A stretch of 64,000 nucleotides of DNA from contig OZ025265.1 of the NCBI GenBank assembly GCA_964019135.1, positions 21,861,143-21,925,142 of the forward strand, given 5' to 3'. Of this stretch, positions 22,625 through 35,947 are shown piece after piece. How positions within the stretch are numbered: position 1 is the stretch's first letter; every line of letters begins with the position of its first letter. The translations under genes and the position numbers were made by a program. The notes beneath the pieces were generated by a model. That model did no database searches. It was not told the DNA's origin and saw only the letters and a program-made list of their open reading frames with translations. The DNA is from Arenicola marina (Eukaryota; Annelida; Polychaeta; Arenicolidae).

Positions 22625-25600
22625 TCAGACATTCCCGATAAGCTCTCCAAGAAGTTTTTGTTTTATTTGCGTGGGAAGTAAGGTGAGGTGTTGGTGGACA
22701 AGATAGGTCGATCAGCCAGCAACTCAAGTGAAGTAATGAGAGATCCAGACAGAGACCAGCTGTGATGAGACATCCCTTACTCTCCAAGTATTTTTTTTTT
22801 TTGGGGTGGGGTGGGGGGACGGAGGAGGGAACGGGATAAGTCGATTTGATATTTGAACGCAGCAAATCAATTGTCGTTATCAGAGAGTCAAGCACCAATA
22901 ATTATCACCTCCCCTACAGATCAGTATCACCCGCTTGCCCTATTCAATTAGATAACACTTGTTAATCCCAGATTCTATTCAGAGGGCGGGCTTATGCCGT
23001 AGGTGAGTTTTATGCATGAGATTTGATGAGATTACTTTTACAACATCGCTTTGATGATATTGCCCTACCAGCTCTTACTGTTACAACATCGTTGTGATGA
23101 TAGTACTCAATCAACCCTTACTGACAGACAAGCTGAAATACTAAGGATGGAAGTATATTCTCGCATACCATAGAATGCTCAAGCATATCCGTCCAAGGAC
23201 CCATATACATATATACCGTAATTATACACTCATCCACATGGCACGTCACATGAAAGCATTGCGACATATTTTGGTTAATGTGGATCATTCAACCGCATAT
23301 CTGCACTGTTTCTGTACTGTGGGTCCTGTAATTACAAAATAATATTACATTATGGAAGATATTATGATTCAAAATATGTAAATATGTGCAACCTTAAATA
23401 CATATTGACAGTCGGGTCAACCGGTATCAATGATGTAAACTGCATTTGAACTGCAGCATTCTGGACCTACACAGAGCGAGGGATGACACAGTTACCACCA
23501 GATTGATGAACAAGTTACTTGTGAAATCCGTTTTTCAAGGTGTTTTGCGGGGTTTTTGTTGCAAATATCGTATATATATGAAATAATTCGCCATCGTGTA
23601 TGTCAATATGTTGTGTAAGATATGTAGTTTATACGTTCTATTCCATCAGCGATGTGTGCTCTCTTTTTTTCTTGATTCAATATCCAATGTAATAATTGTC
23701 GCTCATTATCCTTTGTGTCTTGAAAGTTATCTTCACTGTCTGTACGCGATTTGTTTTAATTACGAATTGCGGGATCGGTGGTTGGCGCCCCGCTGTGGCG
23801 ATGTCTGTGTGGTGGCAGGATAAAGATGCTATGTCTTTCTTCGCAAAGAGTAGAGGGTTACCCCCGGGGACATGACTTCACTCTTCCTTCCTTCTATTGA
23901 GGCGATATGACCAAAAGTGGATAAAACGTCCTGAATATACAACTAACCAATCAAATGTTGATTATCGCTTATCGTTTCGTGGCCGAATGCCACAGTTTTT
24001 TCAACATTAATGTCTTATGATATCAGATTTGTTCACGAATGGTGTTATTTACGTATAATATGCATTTTTTTCATGTTAATGTCCTAAGATATATCAGATT
24101 TGTTCACAAATGGTGTTCTTTACTTGTAATATGACTTAGGCCGACAATTAAGCATCAAAATTATGTTCACAGCTGATTATTTTCATTGGATGAAATAAAT
24201 ATCAACAAGCTTAACAGAAATATCAACAAACTGTGTATGCAGCACAGGCTCTGAACACTGCCCTTAACACTGATTAACACGAGGTTTGTTTCCGTGTCTT
24301 GTGTCTGATTGAGCACCGTTTTCGCAGGTACCGCGTGGCGACTGCCTTCGACCGAGGTGCGCTTCCGGATCTATGGGTTTGCACCATATGTTGCTACCGG
24401 ACGATACTTGTGTATTAATCCACCATTTGTCGATCTTGTTGTTCATACCATTTGCAGAGGTTACAGAAGTGAAATGTTAATCAACTATTGTTGTGTCGTT
24501 TCAAATTATGCTCTACATACTTATATCATGCAACAGGCCAAGTGTGTCAGAAAGCAGCGTTGCTGTAAAAATGACCGTTAATGACCTGATAGACGCTGTT
24601 TTGTTAGCATCACTAAGCCTACTAGGCCAGCCCTAGCGGCCGGTGCGTGGTTCGAATCAAATGCAAATATATGCTTTACTCCCGGCGACATTGCTTCTCT
24701 CTACAGGGGTTATAACCTCCTTCCTAAATAAAAACAAATCATTGAACATGTTGTAAAAGGATATGTTTATATTACTGTGCGATTACATAGCACATAGCTT
24801 GGTTTTTCGTTTATTATAACTTCAATTTGTTGCTGCCCATGATAAAAGCTAAAATATTGGTTTTTCGTTTATTGTATTATATATTGTTCAAGGCACGGTT
24901 GCTTATCTATGTTCATTAATTAATATTCCTAATGAAGAGAATGGATCAAAGGTGACTTCATCAGACTTGTTTACTGCAACAGTTTTAGCCATTGTTCGAA
25001 TTGGTCTCTAAGGGTTATATTGTGTTCTTTATGACCGTTTACACGAAGGTCAAAGGCTTAACCAGGATGTTATCTGTTGTTTTGTTTATCTGTAATTGCT
25101 TGGTTGTTGCTGAAGTGTGAGGTTCACGGTCTCATTATTTATATGATGTTCGCTCACTGATAACTTAGATAAGCCCCAATCTAAACTATAATGTTTCATT
25201 TTGTCTAGAAGGTTTACTTTCGTTGCGCAAATTGATCGAAAACTGTGAAGCGAATGGTGTTCGTACTGCTTACAGGGCGGACGAAAGATGCTTCCCTCAA
25301 AGAGTAAATTATATTTGAGCTGTGTTGATATTCCTTAATGATATTGGAACTATACTGTCGTTTCACCGAGTAAGTGTATAATAGGCTGAAGAAATCGTGT
25401 CCTTCGAAAATACGGGGCAGTTATTATCCTTATAATCTTTATGGCTGTGAGTGTCCGTCTCAGACCAACCAACCAACACAGTCGACATTCATGAAATAGA
25501 GTGAAAACCCTTATCGGAAAATGAATTGACGAGCATCCTTGGCAACAAGACATGTACCTCCAAGAAACTTCACCTATCTTATGCATGGAGTTTGGCAGGC

Positions 25601-28600
25601 CAATCGTACAGTTACTGACTTTGTGACGATGGCGTGTGTTATTGGAATGGTTCGTAGAACACCCTCAGTTCGTGCTCCAGTAGCTGTTAAACTGACTGCT
25701 GTAATTGTGATGCGTAAACTATGAATAGTTCCTGAATACCGGCCATTAATTCATGAATATGCATGTATCTGCAAGCGTCCGTCACTCAAGTAGGCCGTGT
25801 TCTACCAAGATAATTTAGTCTAGCATTGGCTAGTCACGCACTTTGTTTACAAAGCTAAAAAATCAAATCCAACATGTTTGGTACATCTCGTATATATAGG
25901 CATCATCGGCCACGGATTGACATAATGTTGTATATATATGTTACAAGCGAAAAGAGGCTTAAACAAAGTATATTTCTGTTTCCACATATCCGAGATCTCA
26001 CCTGTTATGCTGTTGTCGTCTTGTAACTTCTACATTATATATGCACATCGTTCTGGTAGAATTTGCTGGTATTATGGTCGATATAAATGTGTTGTTGATG
26101 TTAAGTGTTGTTTTGCCTTAATATCGCTCACCTCGGGATAATGTAGCCTGCTATAAAACTACTTCATAAAATGGCCCCAATTTTCTATCTATCGTATCTT
26201 CCCCGCCAAAATTAATTATATATATATTATGTCTTTATACCAAACTTTCAATTAAATGGCCTTTGGTCCCATTGTACAAATAAACACAGGAGTCAAACTA
26301 GCGATAATGGAACGAAAAATGACATTGCCTGATAAAACAAGGCTGCCATATTGGTTTGGATTCGCTAACTGGTAGACACTCCATGCCTTCGACTCACTTT
26401 GCTAGGAGGGATCCATTATATCTCTTGTCGTCTAATTCCTCAATGCATTTTAATACTCCCTCGCCAGGGCGGCGATGCGCCATCCTAAGCCTAACAACAT
26501 ACGGTATCAGGTGATGAAAAGAGTCACAATTATAACTTTTTCGAAAGGGTACAAGATGTTATTTTGCTGTATTAAATACACAAAATTATAATGTTGCGAG
26601 AAATTACAGCTGATTGGACCGTTTTTCAAGAATCTTGTGATTTGCCCCCGGCCGACAGCAGCGGTAAAAGCTGAGCTTGCGTAGCGCCCCCGTGCGGGGA
26701 ACTTTTGTAAAACTCTTTAATTCAATAAGGTAGACCACTGAGGAACACTGGTAACTCAAGATATGTTATTCCTAAATGTGTGAATGTAAATGACAAATTA
26801 GTAGGAAGTGTTACTTGAGTTATAATTACTGGTATAATATTAATATTCAACGCCACTCTAAGGTAATGGGAACAATCTAGCAAGCGAGACTGAGATCATG
26901 CGATCAGACTTTAAGCAGTAATTAAAGGTGTTAGGCGGGATGTAGGCAAGTGTCTAGAGAATAGTGACCGTCTGTGAACGCTTAGCTGATTTTGATACAT
27001 AACGAGCGGCTATTCCAAATTTCTAATATCCACCACATCACAAATATATGCACATGTATTATATATATATGACTAAAGGGAATTACGCTGCAAGCTGCAC
27101 TGTTTTCGGTTTACGAAAGTTCGCGATTTTTCTTCGGCTAAGCATGGTCCACAGTGCTTACCTATGGATTTCGAGTAAGAAATGACGTCACAGGAAATTT
27201 GCCCAGTTTTGAAAGGTACCGATTTTTGGTGCTAATAGGGGCTCCCATCGACGTCCTATTCAAGCCATCACCCTTGCCTTCAACTGTAGATGGATAATAC
27301 TAAGCTGAGTCATCAACTATCAACGTGATGACATAAGCGTATTCTCGTCTATAAATACAATGTCTCTAGGTTTCTTGCCAGCGAAAAAACGGAATCGGGA
27401 AGGCTGGTAGTTCGTTCGATTATATCTAAACCGTTCACATCATTGCATAACAAAACAAGAGACCAAATTTAGGCATATTTAACTGAGTAGAGTGGGATCC
27501 TTTCAACCGAACTCGGCCTCCTAGGGATGATACTCACACAGACCAGGCGATATTAGAAGGAAAACACACTGAGGAAAGATTACAACGGATCCGGCAAGAT
27601 TTAATTTCAAGTATTCACGGACAAATACTAAGATAAAAAAAAGGGGGGGCAAGGAGCAGGTCTATTTCCGTTCGCCGGAACGAACTATGGGAGCCTGGCA
27701 AGTAATTCTTCGTGAACTGGGAATAGGATATTAGCCGATCGTCGAGATCAAGGATGTGCATTAATCGCGAATTGGAATGTCAATATTAGATACCGTAAAT
27801 CGGAAACTCGCCAATGTTATCATATGTATTCGCCCTTCCTTTGTATGCGGGGAGTTAATTTATTTATCCTATTAATTTATCGCGACCTGGGAACAAAGAA
27901 ATTTGATCTTCGTGATAAGGGAACACGATCCCCCATTGCGACCCAGCGCCAGCGATTAAGCCCCTGCCTTTGCAAAGAAAGACATGGAGCCTTTTTCCTG
28001 CACAAACGTACACACTTGCACAAGTGGCGCTCGAACCACTAACCGGCCGCTTGAACTGACGTAGTATATAGCAGAGCAAAATGGACAATTATTAAATTTA
28101 TAACCAAAATTGTTTTCTACCGGGCCATCGGGTGACCCCGAAACTTAATTACTGCATTTAATTACACAATGTGGCATTACATTGTACGGCGTATACAGTG
28201 TTCTGCAACGTTTATATTACCAATCTATTTCCATGTATATTCTGTATTGAATTCAATTCCTGAAAGCCTGAGGGCTATCCGGAGAGAAATTAATTTGGTC
28301 ACAGGAGCAGCAATTGGTGGCCGGCTTTATATCCCTGCGCGCCTGTTCGCCCTATGGTATTCTGTATGATCAATGTATACAGTTGTAGAGCTGATCTCTA
28401 CAAACAACGAGCAAGTTATGCTTAATTTATGTACATTTGTAGGTGTGGCCAAGTACAGTTATGGACTGAACTAAAACCACAACCGGTGAAACTTCCGTTG
28501 TTTATTAATGCGGTGGAAAACGGTGACCCTGCAACATGGTGAACCAAAATAAACACTCATGCAGGCAACCACTAATATACAATGGGTTGTACACAATCAA

Positions 28601-28816
28601 ACACTATCGCTCAGTGATCGTCACAATGACAATTCCCATAGCCATGCGTCAAACTAGATAAATATATATAATACAATCTAGGGATGAGCTTAATATATAA
28701 CATATAAGCTTGGTACGAGACAAGTAAAACAATGTAATTAGAACTTAAAATATAAACACACGTTGTGTAGCCAACTGTGTAGGTGCAGAGTGTTAGACAA
28801 AGCAACGTAATCCCTC
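22625..28816. other. Long intergenic stretch
   Basis: No gene could be supported over about 6.2 kb. It holds a SINE (23770-23945), a fragment with a GGTTCGAATC B-box-like site at about 24650, a dispersed piece at 26655-26705 shared with 12535-12590, and a piece around 27690-27960 that resembles 13700-13870. Open frames at 24309-24581, 25350-25586 and 27824-28042 show no recognisable domain. Confidence 0.4.
23770..23945 (+). mobile_element. tRNA-derived SINE, headless copy
   Basis: It starts at GGGATCGGTGGTTGGCGCCC (a damaged B box) and continues with GCTGTGGCGATGTCTGTGTG, TTCGCAAAGAGTAGAGGGTT and CGTCCTGAATATACAACTAA. Same family as the copies at 7530 and 22079. Confidence 0.7.
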
Positions 28817-28879
28817 GGCACAATAACAATGAAATAGCCGCCGCCCTCTAGGCGGCGGCCATTTCATTGATATTGTGCC
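28817..28879. repeat. Near-perfect 29-bp inverted repeat with 5-nt loop
   Basis: The left arm (28817-28845) and right arm (28851-28879) pair at 27 of 29 positions around the loop CTCTA. The inner 9 bp are all G/C (GCCGCCGCC / GGCGGCGGC), while the outer parts are AT-rich. It is isolated in otherwise plain sequence and has no obvious target-site duplication. It could be a small foldback element, an RNA hairpin or a cruciform site. Confidence 0.85.
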
Positions 28880-30149
28880 CCTTCAGACCATGCAATAGCC
28901 AAAGTACGTGGACAACAACAACCACCGACTCAAACGGGTAAACCAACACAAGATACGACAGATTAAACCAATTTAGCACCAGCTCGCCAATAAAGAATTA
29001 AACTGTAATATAGCCTCACTATACGTGGGAGTAGATATAAATCAATCTCAACGCGGTGTAACGGCCGCCACAGCCTGTACTAACGGACCGCGCAAAGACA
29101 ATACAAAGATGGCGGCCCATAACGGTTGAAGGTGATGTTCAAATATACTGACCGTTAAGCGACGGTAAAACGTGTACACCTCCTACTTATCAAATACATC
29201 ATCTTCAAATAAAACTAATGCAACTGGAGGTTTACCTATACAAGAAACCGAACCAACCAATGTAACTGGAGGTTCAAACCTTGATAAAGAACCAGCTATA
29301 ATAGAGAACCGTTACAGGCCTATATTCAAACAGGGAATATCAGACAGACCGGTACATCGGCTTAAACCGCTCCCCCCACGACAGTAATAAGCTTCATGCA
29401 AACAATATTTAAAACTCTCAACATATAAGCAACTCTCACTGGATAAAACCAAGATCGAGATATACAGGCTAAGGCAAAACCCTTACCGGCAATCTAAGTA
29501 AATATCGCTCCTCTGGTGATCCACCGTAAGTCGTCTCGTCGCTATCCAGCCGATTCAGAAACCGCAGGCAAACTGACGTTGCAGTTCAAACCGCGCGGTT
29601 TTGTCTGGATCGCTAAGGATTGTGGGTAACGGGACTACCTGAGTCGGCGGACCACCACAGAGGCGGGCTATACCGCGCGAGCATATAACTACGCGGCGAA
29701 TACCTGTCCGGAGCTGTCCGGAATCTCCCGACATACCTCGAACCTACCAGGTCACATAGGCTTGGAAACACCGGAATGGTTACTGAAGTTTCCAAACATG
29801 CACTTTTGATGTAGTTTGTATGTACTGCCATGACTGTGTGTTTGTTGTTGTTATTCTTGTTTTGTTTATGTACATTGGCGGGTATATAGAGGCCCGTCTA
29901 TAGTACGAAATAAACCATCTATATATCAATAAAATAATCTTTCCTCCAAGTGGCTTGAGAGGGGTTGGTGCACCAGCGTCCATTTGTTGTCGGGAGCGTT
30001 ATTCTTTAGATTTTGCTCTGGATTCAACTATAATTAATACAGCGAAGCATTTGTAGACCCCCGTAGTTATACTAGAACGCGCGATGTTTTCTAACCAAGC
30101 ATCACGAGCAAGTGACGCCCGCAAACAAAGAAGCGTTAACCTACTGATT
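28880..30149. other. Intergenic stretch, locally GC-richer
   Basis: The stretch 29040-29170 and 29500-29760 is richer in CpG than its surroundings (for example AACCGCGCGG at 29590) and could hold a promoter. The frame at 29172-29387 contains a short duplicated AACTGGAGGTT motif and is not convincing as a gene. Nothing else is recognised. Confidence 0.35.
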
Positions 30150-30480
30150 GGCTGAGGGACGAACGGATTTATGGGCCAGATTGCCGCTTACACTAAGCAG
30201 CAAACCAGGGATTGGGGTCAGATGCAGAAAGGAAGCCAGGTCCGTTGAGAGGTCCGTCCCTACCGCTCCCTCACACACAACCTTCCTATGGAAGCCAAAT
30301 CCGTCATCTGATAAAGATCATTCGAACTGATGACTGACGGATTACACCTAGGAAGTCATGAAAGCCCACATCAAGGTGACCAATATCAATCGCGCGTAAA
30401 TGTCTTAACCTTAGAATTGGTGGCGCAGTGATTGACCAATGCACAGCATTTTAGGATATTATGACGTAACAGTTTTCAGA
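30150..30480 (+). promoter_or_regulatory. Orphan copy of the gamma-type upstream module
   Basis: It carries the sequence that precedes gamma genes elsewhere: GGAAGCCAGGTCCGTTGAG at about 30232, TATGGAAGCCAAATCCGTC at about 30286 and CACATCAAGGTGACC at about 30368. No gamma coding sequence follows. The next 60 bp (GGTGGCGCAGTGATTGACCA) recur at about 42953. It looks like a relic left when a gamma gene was lost. Confidence 0.6.
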
Positions 30481-31439
30481 CAAGCTTAGATTGAAAGTCG
30501 TCATTTAAATGCTGAAATCATACTTTGATGTAAGTGTGAGTAAACGGCGGTGGCAAACGGCAGAACGTAAATAAAATCATGCAAGTAACATTACCAAAAT
30601 ATTACTATTTCAGTAGTCAGTAATATGAAATTGGCAATCGATCGTTAGAGATGTAGGAAACAAACTGATAATTGTTGTTCTGTTGGCCAGCATTACGGTC
30701 TGTCTGAACTCCTCGCGTTGCGATTGTTAACAATCCTTTGTTTTAATTGCAATTACATTGATATCTAATCGCTTTAAACAAAATATCAGCAGAAACAGTG
30801 TTCTAGGAATAAGTGTTAACATATTAGCTGGCGCTCACGTGACTGTTTGTGTCCAACAATTAGCTAATATAAATGTACTTCTTTGCGGACAGTTACTTTG
30901 ATATTTTGCAATGCCCCATGCCACATTCATACGGTCACGGTGCTTGTCTTGTTTAGCACAATGCCTGAACAAATGTCTGAAAAAGTTTCTGAGATATAAC
31001 CAACCCTCTTGATAACAGTGCCCCAACAAATGCATATAATGCAAATGCGCATTTGGCTCAATGCTTGCTAACCAATTAGATCTGCCTTCCCTTCCTAAAT
31101 AACGACGTATAATTCTTCACCTAATCATACAATATTAACTGATTACGCATAACTTGTTGATGGTCATTATCACGGCGTTTAGCGTTTAGCAGATTAAGGA
31201 TAAAAGAGATCGATTATATAAACATGAATTATATCTGAACATGAAGTGTTTGAATCAGACACTTTGTTAAATCACAGTCAAACTGCGTCAGTCGAGTAGG
31301 CATGTTTTTTGTCAATAATTAGAATTACAACAACAGAATAACTCTCGCACCTGATTTTTATTATCAGATGAGAAAGACATACCATCAACGCACATATTGC
31401 ACAAAGGTTTGCAGGTTCAGATATGAATTGCACGCGCTG

Positions 31440-31703
31440 TGTTTTGCAGCTTGTAGTTGAGCCAAGGCGACAGGCGTATTCACAGAACACGTGACGCAGC
31501 TCATCCGGTGTGACCAGCTCCAGACGCAGCGAGTAGCGGAAGGAGCGCTGGGCGCGATCATAGCGCCTCTGAAGGTCGTCAATACGGTTGTTGAGCAGAG
31601 TGATCTGGTGACAGGCCGATTGGTGCTGGTTGTACTTCTGGTTGTCAAACGCCAACATGTCCTCCAGTGTCTCAAATCCCATCATCGCCGATTCTGAGGT
31701 CAT
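31440..31703 (-). pseudogene. Alpha-subfamily member, broken
   Basis: It starts MTSESAMMGFETLEDM at 31703 and reads through the shared core, but four core residues (VVAD) are missing (RRYDRAQRSFRYSL). A further deletion of about 48 bp removes the segment that encodes GDELDTLQISVFIAL in intact alpha members, and the frame then runs into unrelated sequence down to 31278. A minus-strand TATA box (31846-31851) and the upstream GAAGCCA motif at about 31975 remain. It is the left partner of the beta copy at 32912. Confidence 0.75.
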
Positions 31704-32911
31704 TATACAGTGGTGCTTCCGTTTATCTTGCTAATGACTGTTTAGCGAAGCAACAGGTTTCAACGCATAGACGATATGCTATTAAGTCGCTTTGCTCTGT
31801 CAAAGAAGCAATACTTTTGTGTTCATTAATACCCCGCCAACCCACTTTATAGGACACAAACGCACATTGTGCGGTCGGCTTTTGACCGCTGACTAACCAA
31901 TCAGAATCCTCGTGATACAACACCCATTATCAAATAGCTACCCCTTTAGGGATTAATTTGTTAATCCTGTCGCATGGCTTCCACGCCACAAAACAGTCAC
32001 GTGACTTCACCGATAACGCGAAAAAGAAAGTAAGGATGCGCTCATGTTGTTTGCGCCATGATCAAATTGACAAATAGCGAAAATATACGACAGACTGAAA
32101 AATGAAAATTCCAGCAAATTAAGGCAGGACGCAATGGGACATTATAAGGATGGAACGTCGGAAAGGCTATCAAGTTATATTTTCACATTACCATATGCCA
32201 GAAGTCATACATCTATGTAAGATGTGCAGATTTTCTTCCTCCCCACGATATCGTCAGCAACTCATAAAGCAACGCCCACCCAAGCCGTCATACAGCATGT
32301 TCAAGCATGATTGCCATTTTCATTCATTGTTGCGTCTAATATCATATCCATTTCATTATCTTTTCTTTTAGCACGATCACGCCCATCACGCGCTGTCACA
32401 CTAGTGCTTTGCCTCTTTTCTCAAAGTGACAACCATCACTTAAACTAATCTTTTGGGCGTAGCATGAAGTGACAGGCAAGAAACCAGCCCGATTGCGTCC
32501 TTAAAGTAAACGGGGTCGTCGGCCAGAAGTGAAGCCATGTGTTGCTTGGATCAATTAACATCGCGCGTCTCTTCTCATCGACCTAAACAGCGAAGAAGCC
32601 AATCGTCATAATATCACTTTGTGAGAAACATTCCTTTGATTCCGATTTGTTAATATGTTTGGAATCTCTCCCTATTGGTTGTGCATGTTTAGTACGCCGA
32701 AGGACAAAGCGGGATAGATGACAAGCCAAGGGCGATAAAAGGTGGGGGAATTTCCTATCAATTCAATATTGTTGGAGACCAGTCGTCTTAAAGCGAGTTT
32801 TTGGATTCAAATATTGCCGGACACCAACCGTCTTACAGTGATTCTTACGCTACCAATTCTATTTAAGACCAGCCAAAGCTGCATTGGAGCGGTCACTTCT
32901 GTATAATAAAT
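31704..32911. promoter_or_regulatory. Alpha/beta divergent promoter interval, copy 1
   Basis: This 1208-bp interval separates the alpha start (31703, minus) from the beta start (32912, plus). It contains the alpha TATA at 31846-31851, CCAAT at 31898 and the beta-side block around 32470-32620 (ACGGGGTCGTCGGCCAG, GTGAAGCCATGTG, AGAAGCCAATCG), plus leader repeats from 32766. The beta TATA is degenerate (GCGATAAAAGG at about 32732). Both flanking genes are broken. Confidence 0.65.
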
Positions 32912-33287
32912 ATGTCGTCATCGACGATACTGACAGAGCGGCCGATCATCCAAGAACTCGTCGACTCGCACCAGATAATTCATTCCAAGTTCCGTCTTTC
33001 CTGTCGCAAGATCCAGGTGCTCAACAATCGCATAGATGGCCTACAGAGACGCTACGATCGTGCCGTTGTGGCCGACCAGCGCTCCTTCCGCTACTCGCTG
33101 CGTCTGGAGTTGGCTACGCTGGAAGGTGTACGCCACATGTTCTTCATGTATGCCAATCGGTGCGGGAACCACATGGACGCCCTTGAAGATATTCATTGTA
33201 GAATTGATGGCTGTGCTGGAGGTGGGCGAGGCTGTGAGCGAGATCGATGGCGAGGAAGTGTGTAATGATGCCACAATCAACACGTAG
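32912..33287 (+). pseudogene. Beta-subfamily member, frameshifted by a 5-bp deletion
   Basis: The first 92 or so codons are intact and match intact beta genes (start MSSSTILTER, QELVDSHQ, QRRYDRAVVADQRSFRYSL). At about 33190 five bases are missing (GAAGATATTCAT for GAAGATCGAGTATTCAT). The normal ending EVGEAVSEIDGEEV... is therefore lost; the shifted frame stops at about 33265 and the original stop is at 33285-33287. The 3' flank with AATAAA at about 33462 is kept. Confidence 0.85.
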
Positions 33288-34359
33288 CAGCGTCATTGAG
33301 AGAGAAATTCCCTTTCGACACTTCGCTTTGAACAAGTTTGTGCGTGTTGATCATGTCTATATTCCACTGTTCCTCTCCCGATATCGCTAAATGTCACTTC
33401 AATGCAGTGCCATTTTGTAAAAGCATTTGTCCCATTTCATTTTGCTCTCTACGTTTCATAATAAAACAATATTCGATTCATATTTGTTCTTCTCATATGC
33501 ATATCCGTTTCCGCCGTGGCACATGCAAAGGGATCTTGCATTTACTTAAAATATTATTACGGAACCAATCGCTTAACTGCCTCAGTAGCATAACTTGTTT
33601 TTTTATACTTCTCGGGCGTTAACTGACGCAATATGCACAGGAGTATAAGCGATCAATATATGTGTTCTTTATTGCGTCATTCCAGCTCAAATGATACTTA
33701 CTCGTTATTATTATTTATAATATATGACAATATAACCAGAGCGCGAGTTGGAGGGGTATTATGTAATTGCATTGGCTCTACTTGGGACCTCGGGCACATA
33801 TTAATTGCCCCAGAGAAGTACACATCAATTAAGCCGTTGCGTCTTTGCGACCCTGTTAAACATTTCAATGTATTCTGAGTTCAGTACACTATTATGTAAA
33901 TGATCTTATTGTGTCAATCTGACGAATAAACTGAGATTACAAGCAGGTTCTAATTGTAGTGATAGTTTCACATCTTCAAGACGTTTGCAATGCGACAGTT
34001 TGGCTTTATTTCCGTGTAACCGTGTAATGCGTTATCTCAAATGAATAAGACCGTTGCCATCTTTTTCGCACCTCTTTAAGTCTAATTAATATCTCATGGC
34101 AACCGGTTTTCTCTCGTTCAGCAGCTATGCCATGAAATAAGTTAACAGTCCATTCGATAGGCACGGCACACTGCTTCACTTATCCTGCGCTAGCAATCTC
34201 ACTTCACGCTTGCTCAGATAGACAGTACCTTATAATCAGTGTGAACCAATAGCTGAGTTTGACATGAATACAAAAGTAATCGGATAAATCGCATTGCAAA
34301 TAAATCACAGGCGGAAAGTTAATTACATTGAAAGCCCTAAGCGATAATTTCATTTTATT
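33288..34359. other. Beta 3' flank and spacer
   Basis: The 3' flank of the beta gene resembles that of the beta copy at 51991-52371 (CCCATTTCAT, AATAAAA). The part at 34150-34290 recurs inverted at about 39230-39330. No gene is seen. Confidence 0.5.
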
Positions 34360-34796
34360 TCATTCCAGTTTACACCTTGGTGCAGCAATCTTTTACGCCA
34401 ACATCACAAACCCCGAAGCATACAATCTGCGGGCTATCCGAACATACTAAAGCAGATTTAGGGCCGGCTTGTGGCAAATTCACGCCAGCCCAAAACAACG
34501 GGTTGAGGTCAGATGGAGGGAGGAAGCCAGGTCCGTTGAGACTTTGTTGTTGACTCAGTCGCTTCCATCCACAACCATACACAAACACAGGCCATTTAGC
34601 ATGGGATGATGTACGATGCCATCAAAGTCCACATCAAGGTGAGGATAAATCTAAGCGGGCTGTTGGCTCATTATCTAATACTAGGCGTACGATATTTTTC
34701 AGCCACTATATAAGGGACAAACATCATTGTTGTGTTACATCCCACTCGTAATTAATTCGCTGGTGATGGATTTTAAACGAGAACCCGTTATTCAAA
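34360..34796 (+). promoter_or_regulatory. Gamma-type upstream module with TATA box
   Basis: GGAAGCCAGGTCCGTTGAG lies at about 34530 and TATATAAGG at 34707-34714. The same order of sequences precedes the gamma genes at 48467, 54626 and 59832, and in reverse before 38614. Here it leads into a gene with most of its coding part deleted. Confidence 0.6.
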
Positions 34797-34920
34797 GACT
34801 TGGTGACGTTTCATGCGCGATTCGTCTTAGAATCTGGTAGAATTCATGACCGAGACGGAGTCGGTTGCCGACATGGAGCAAAACTTGCGGGATTCGGGAG
34901 GAGCTTCCTCTGTCTGCTAG
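34797..34920 (+). pseudogene. Gamma-subfamily remnant: 5' two-thirds deleted
   Basis: The gamma leader (GAGAACCCGTTATTCA, ending about 34795) is joined directly to the 3' end of a gamma gene. What is left encodes approximately ...EFMTETESVADMEQ followed by the DSGGASSVC ending and TAG at 34918-34920. The start codon and the whole core are gone. The ending is of the same type as in the gamma copies at 38231 and 59832. Confidence 0.75.
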
Positions 34921-35947
34921 GATGCATGTAGAGCCGGGTGTCCACGTCATGAAGCATGCTTCATCCAATACACTTCGCTCTCCCATGCCTGTGTAAATGT
35001 CGACAACTGTCAGCTATGACACCTTTCATATCCGCAAGTGCTTTCTAACCGTTGTTATTCGTTTGCCGGCAAACTTTGGCATCCGTAAAATAGTCCGATA
35101 TGTTAATAAAATTAAAATCTATCTTAATCAATATTGTTGTATTCGCTTTTATTCGTTCTATTTATTCGGTTGATGTCAAACTTCTCATGTACAAAGTCTC
35201 TGATGGCCAAAACTATGTAATCTATATTAGATGTATACATATTATGAGATGTTTTGCTTAAATAATTTTCAAATTTCTATTGCGTTTCATCTTTACATGA
35301 TACTTCTCATTCCATACGGCCATCCGTCTCTCCCCACCTGACCCATATACACCCAAATGCGCAGAGTTGGGCAGACCAATTTACATCGACTGGCTTAAAC
35401 GGTCATCACACATCGTGGACGCATCCATTCAGACCACACAAGCTTCATTAAAAGTCGGCATTTAAACATTGGACGTTGACCTCAGTGCTATAGATAGGCG
35501 ATGATAAAGTGATGTGAAGTTTAGCAGCCTGTATTGCAGAGCTCTTCCAAATTGAAGCTATTTTACACGAGCGTAGGCGAATGTTGCATCCTCTTCACCC
35601 TGGTATTGCCCACATTATCTGTTTGATATAGTAGTCACGTCGCGAATGTGAACAATCGTCATGCATGTTAATTGAAATTAATCAAACTTTTCCAATTCTC
35701 CCTGAATATAAATAACGACAAACGGTTCATTTCGGTAAGTGCGATTGCATAGTCCCCCCGCAAATTATTATGCATGTCATATCAGGTAATTTCTATTTAT
35801 TATATTATCCAAACCATATGGCACCAAATTTTAATTTACGTTCACGAACTTCCACGAAGAATTGTCTTTCACAAGCGGTTTAGTCTGTGGTCATAGCATC
35901 CACTTTCCTTGAACATTGACAATACCACCCGGCGTCACAGGCCACTG
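34921..35947. other. Gamma and delta 3' flanks
   Basis: The gamma 3' flank has AATAAA at about 35105. From about 35340 the sequence resembles 62620-63190, the 3' flank of the other delta copy (GTCGGCATTTAAACATTGGA, TTAATTGAAATTAA). No gene is seen. Confidence 0.5.

Noticed and set aside
24309-24581. 90-codon frame as a gene
   Set aside because: No domain, no splice signals that make sense, and AT-rich repeat-bearing surroundings.
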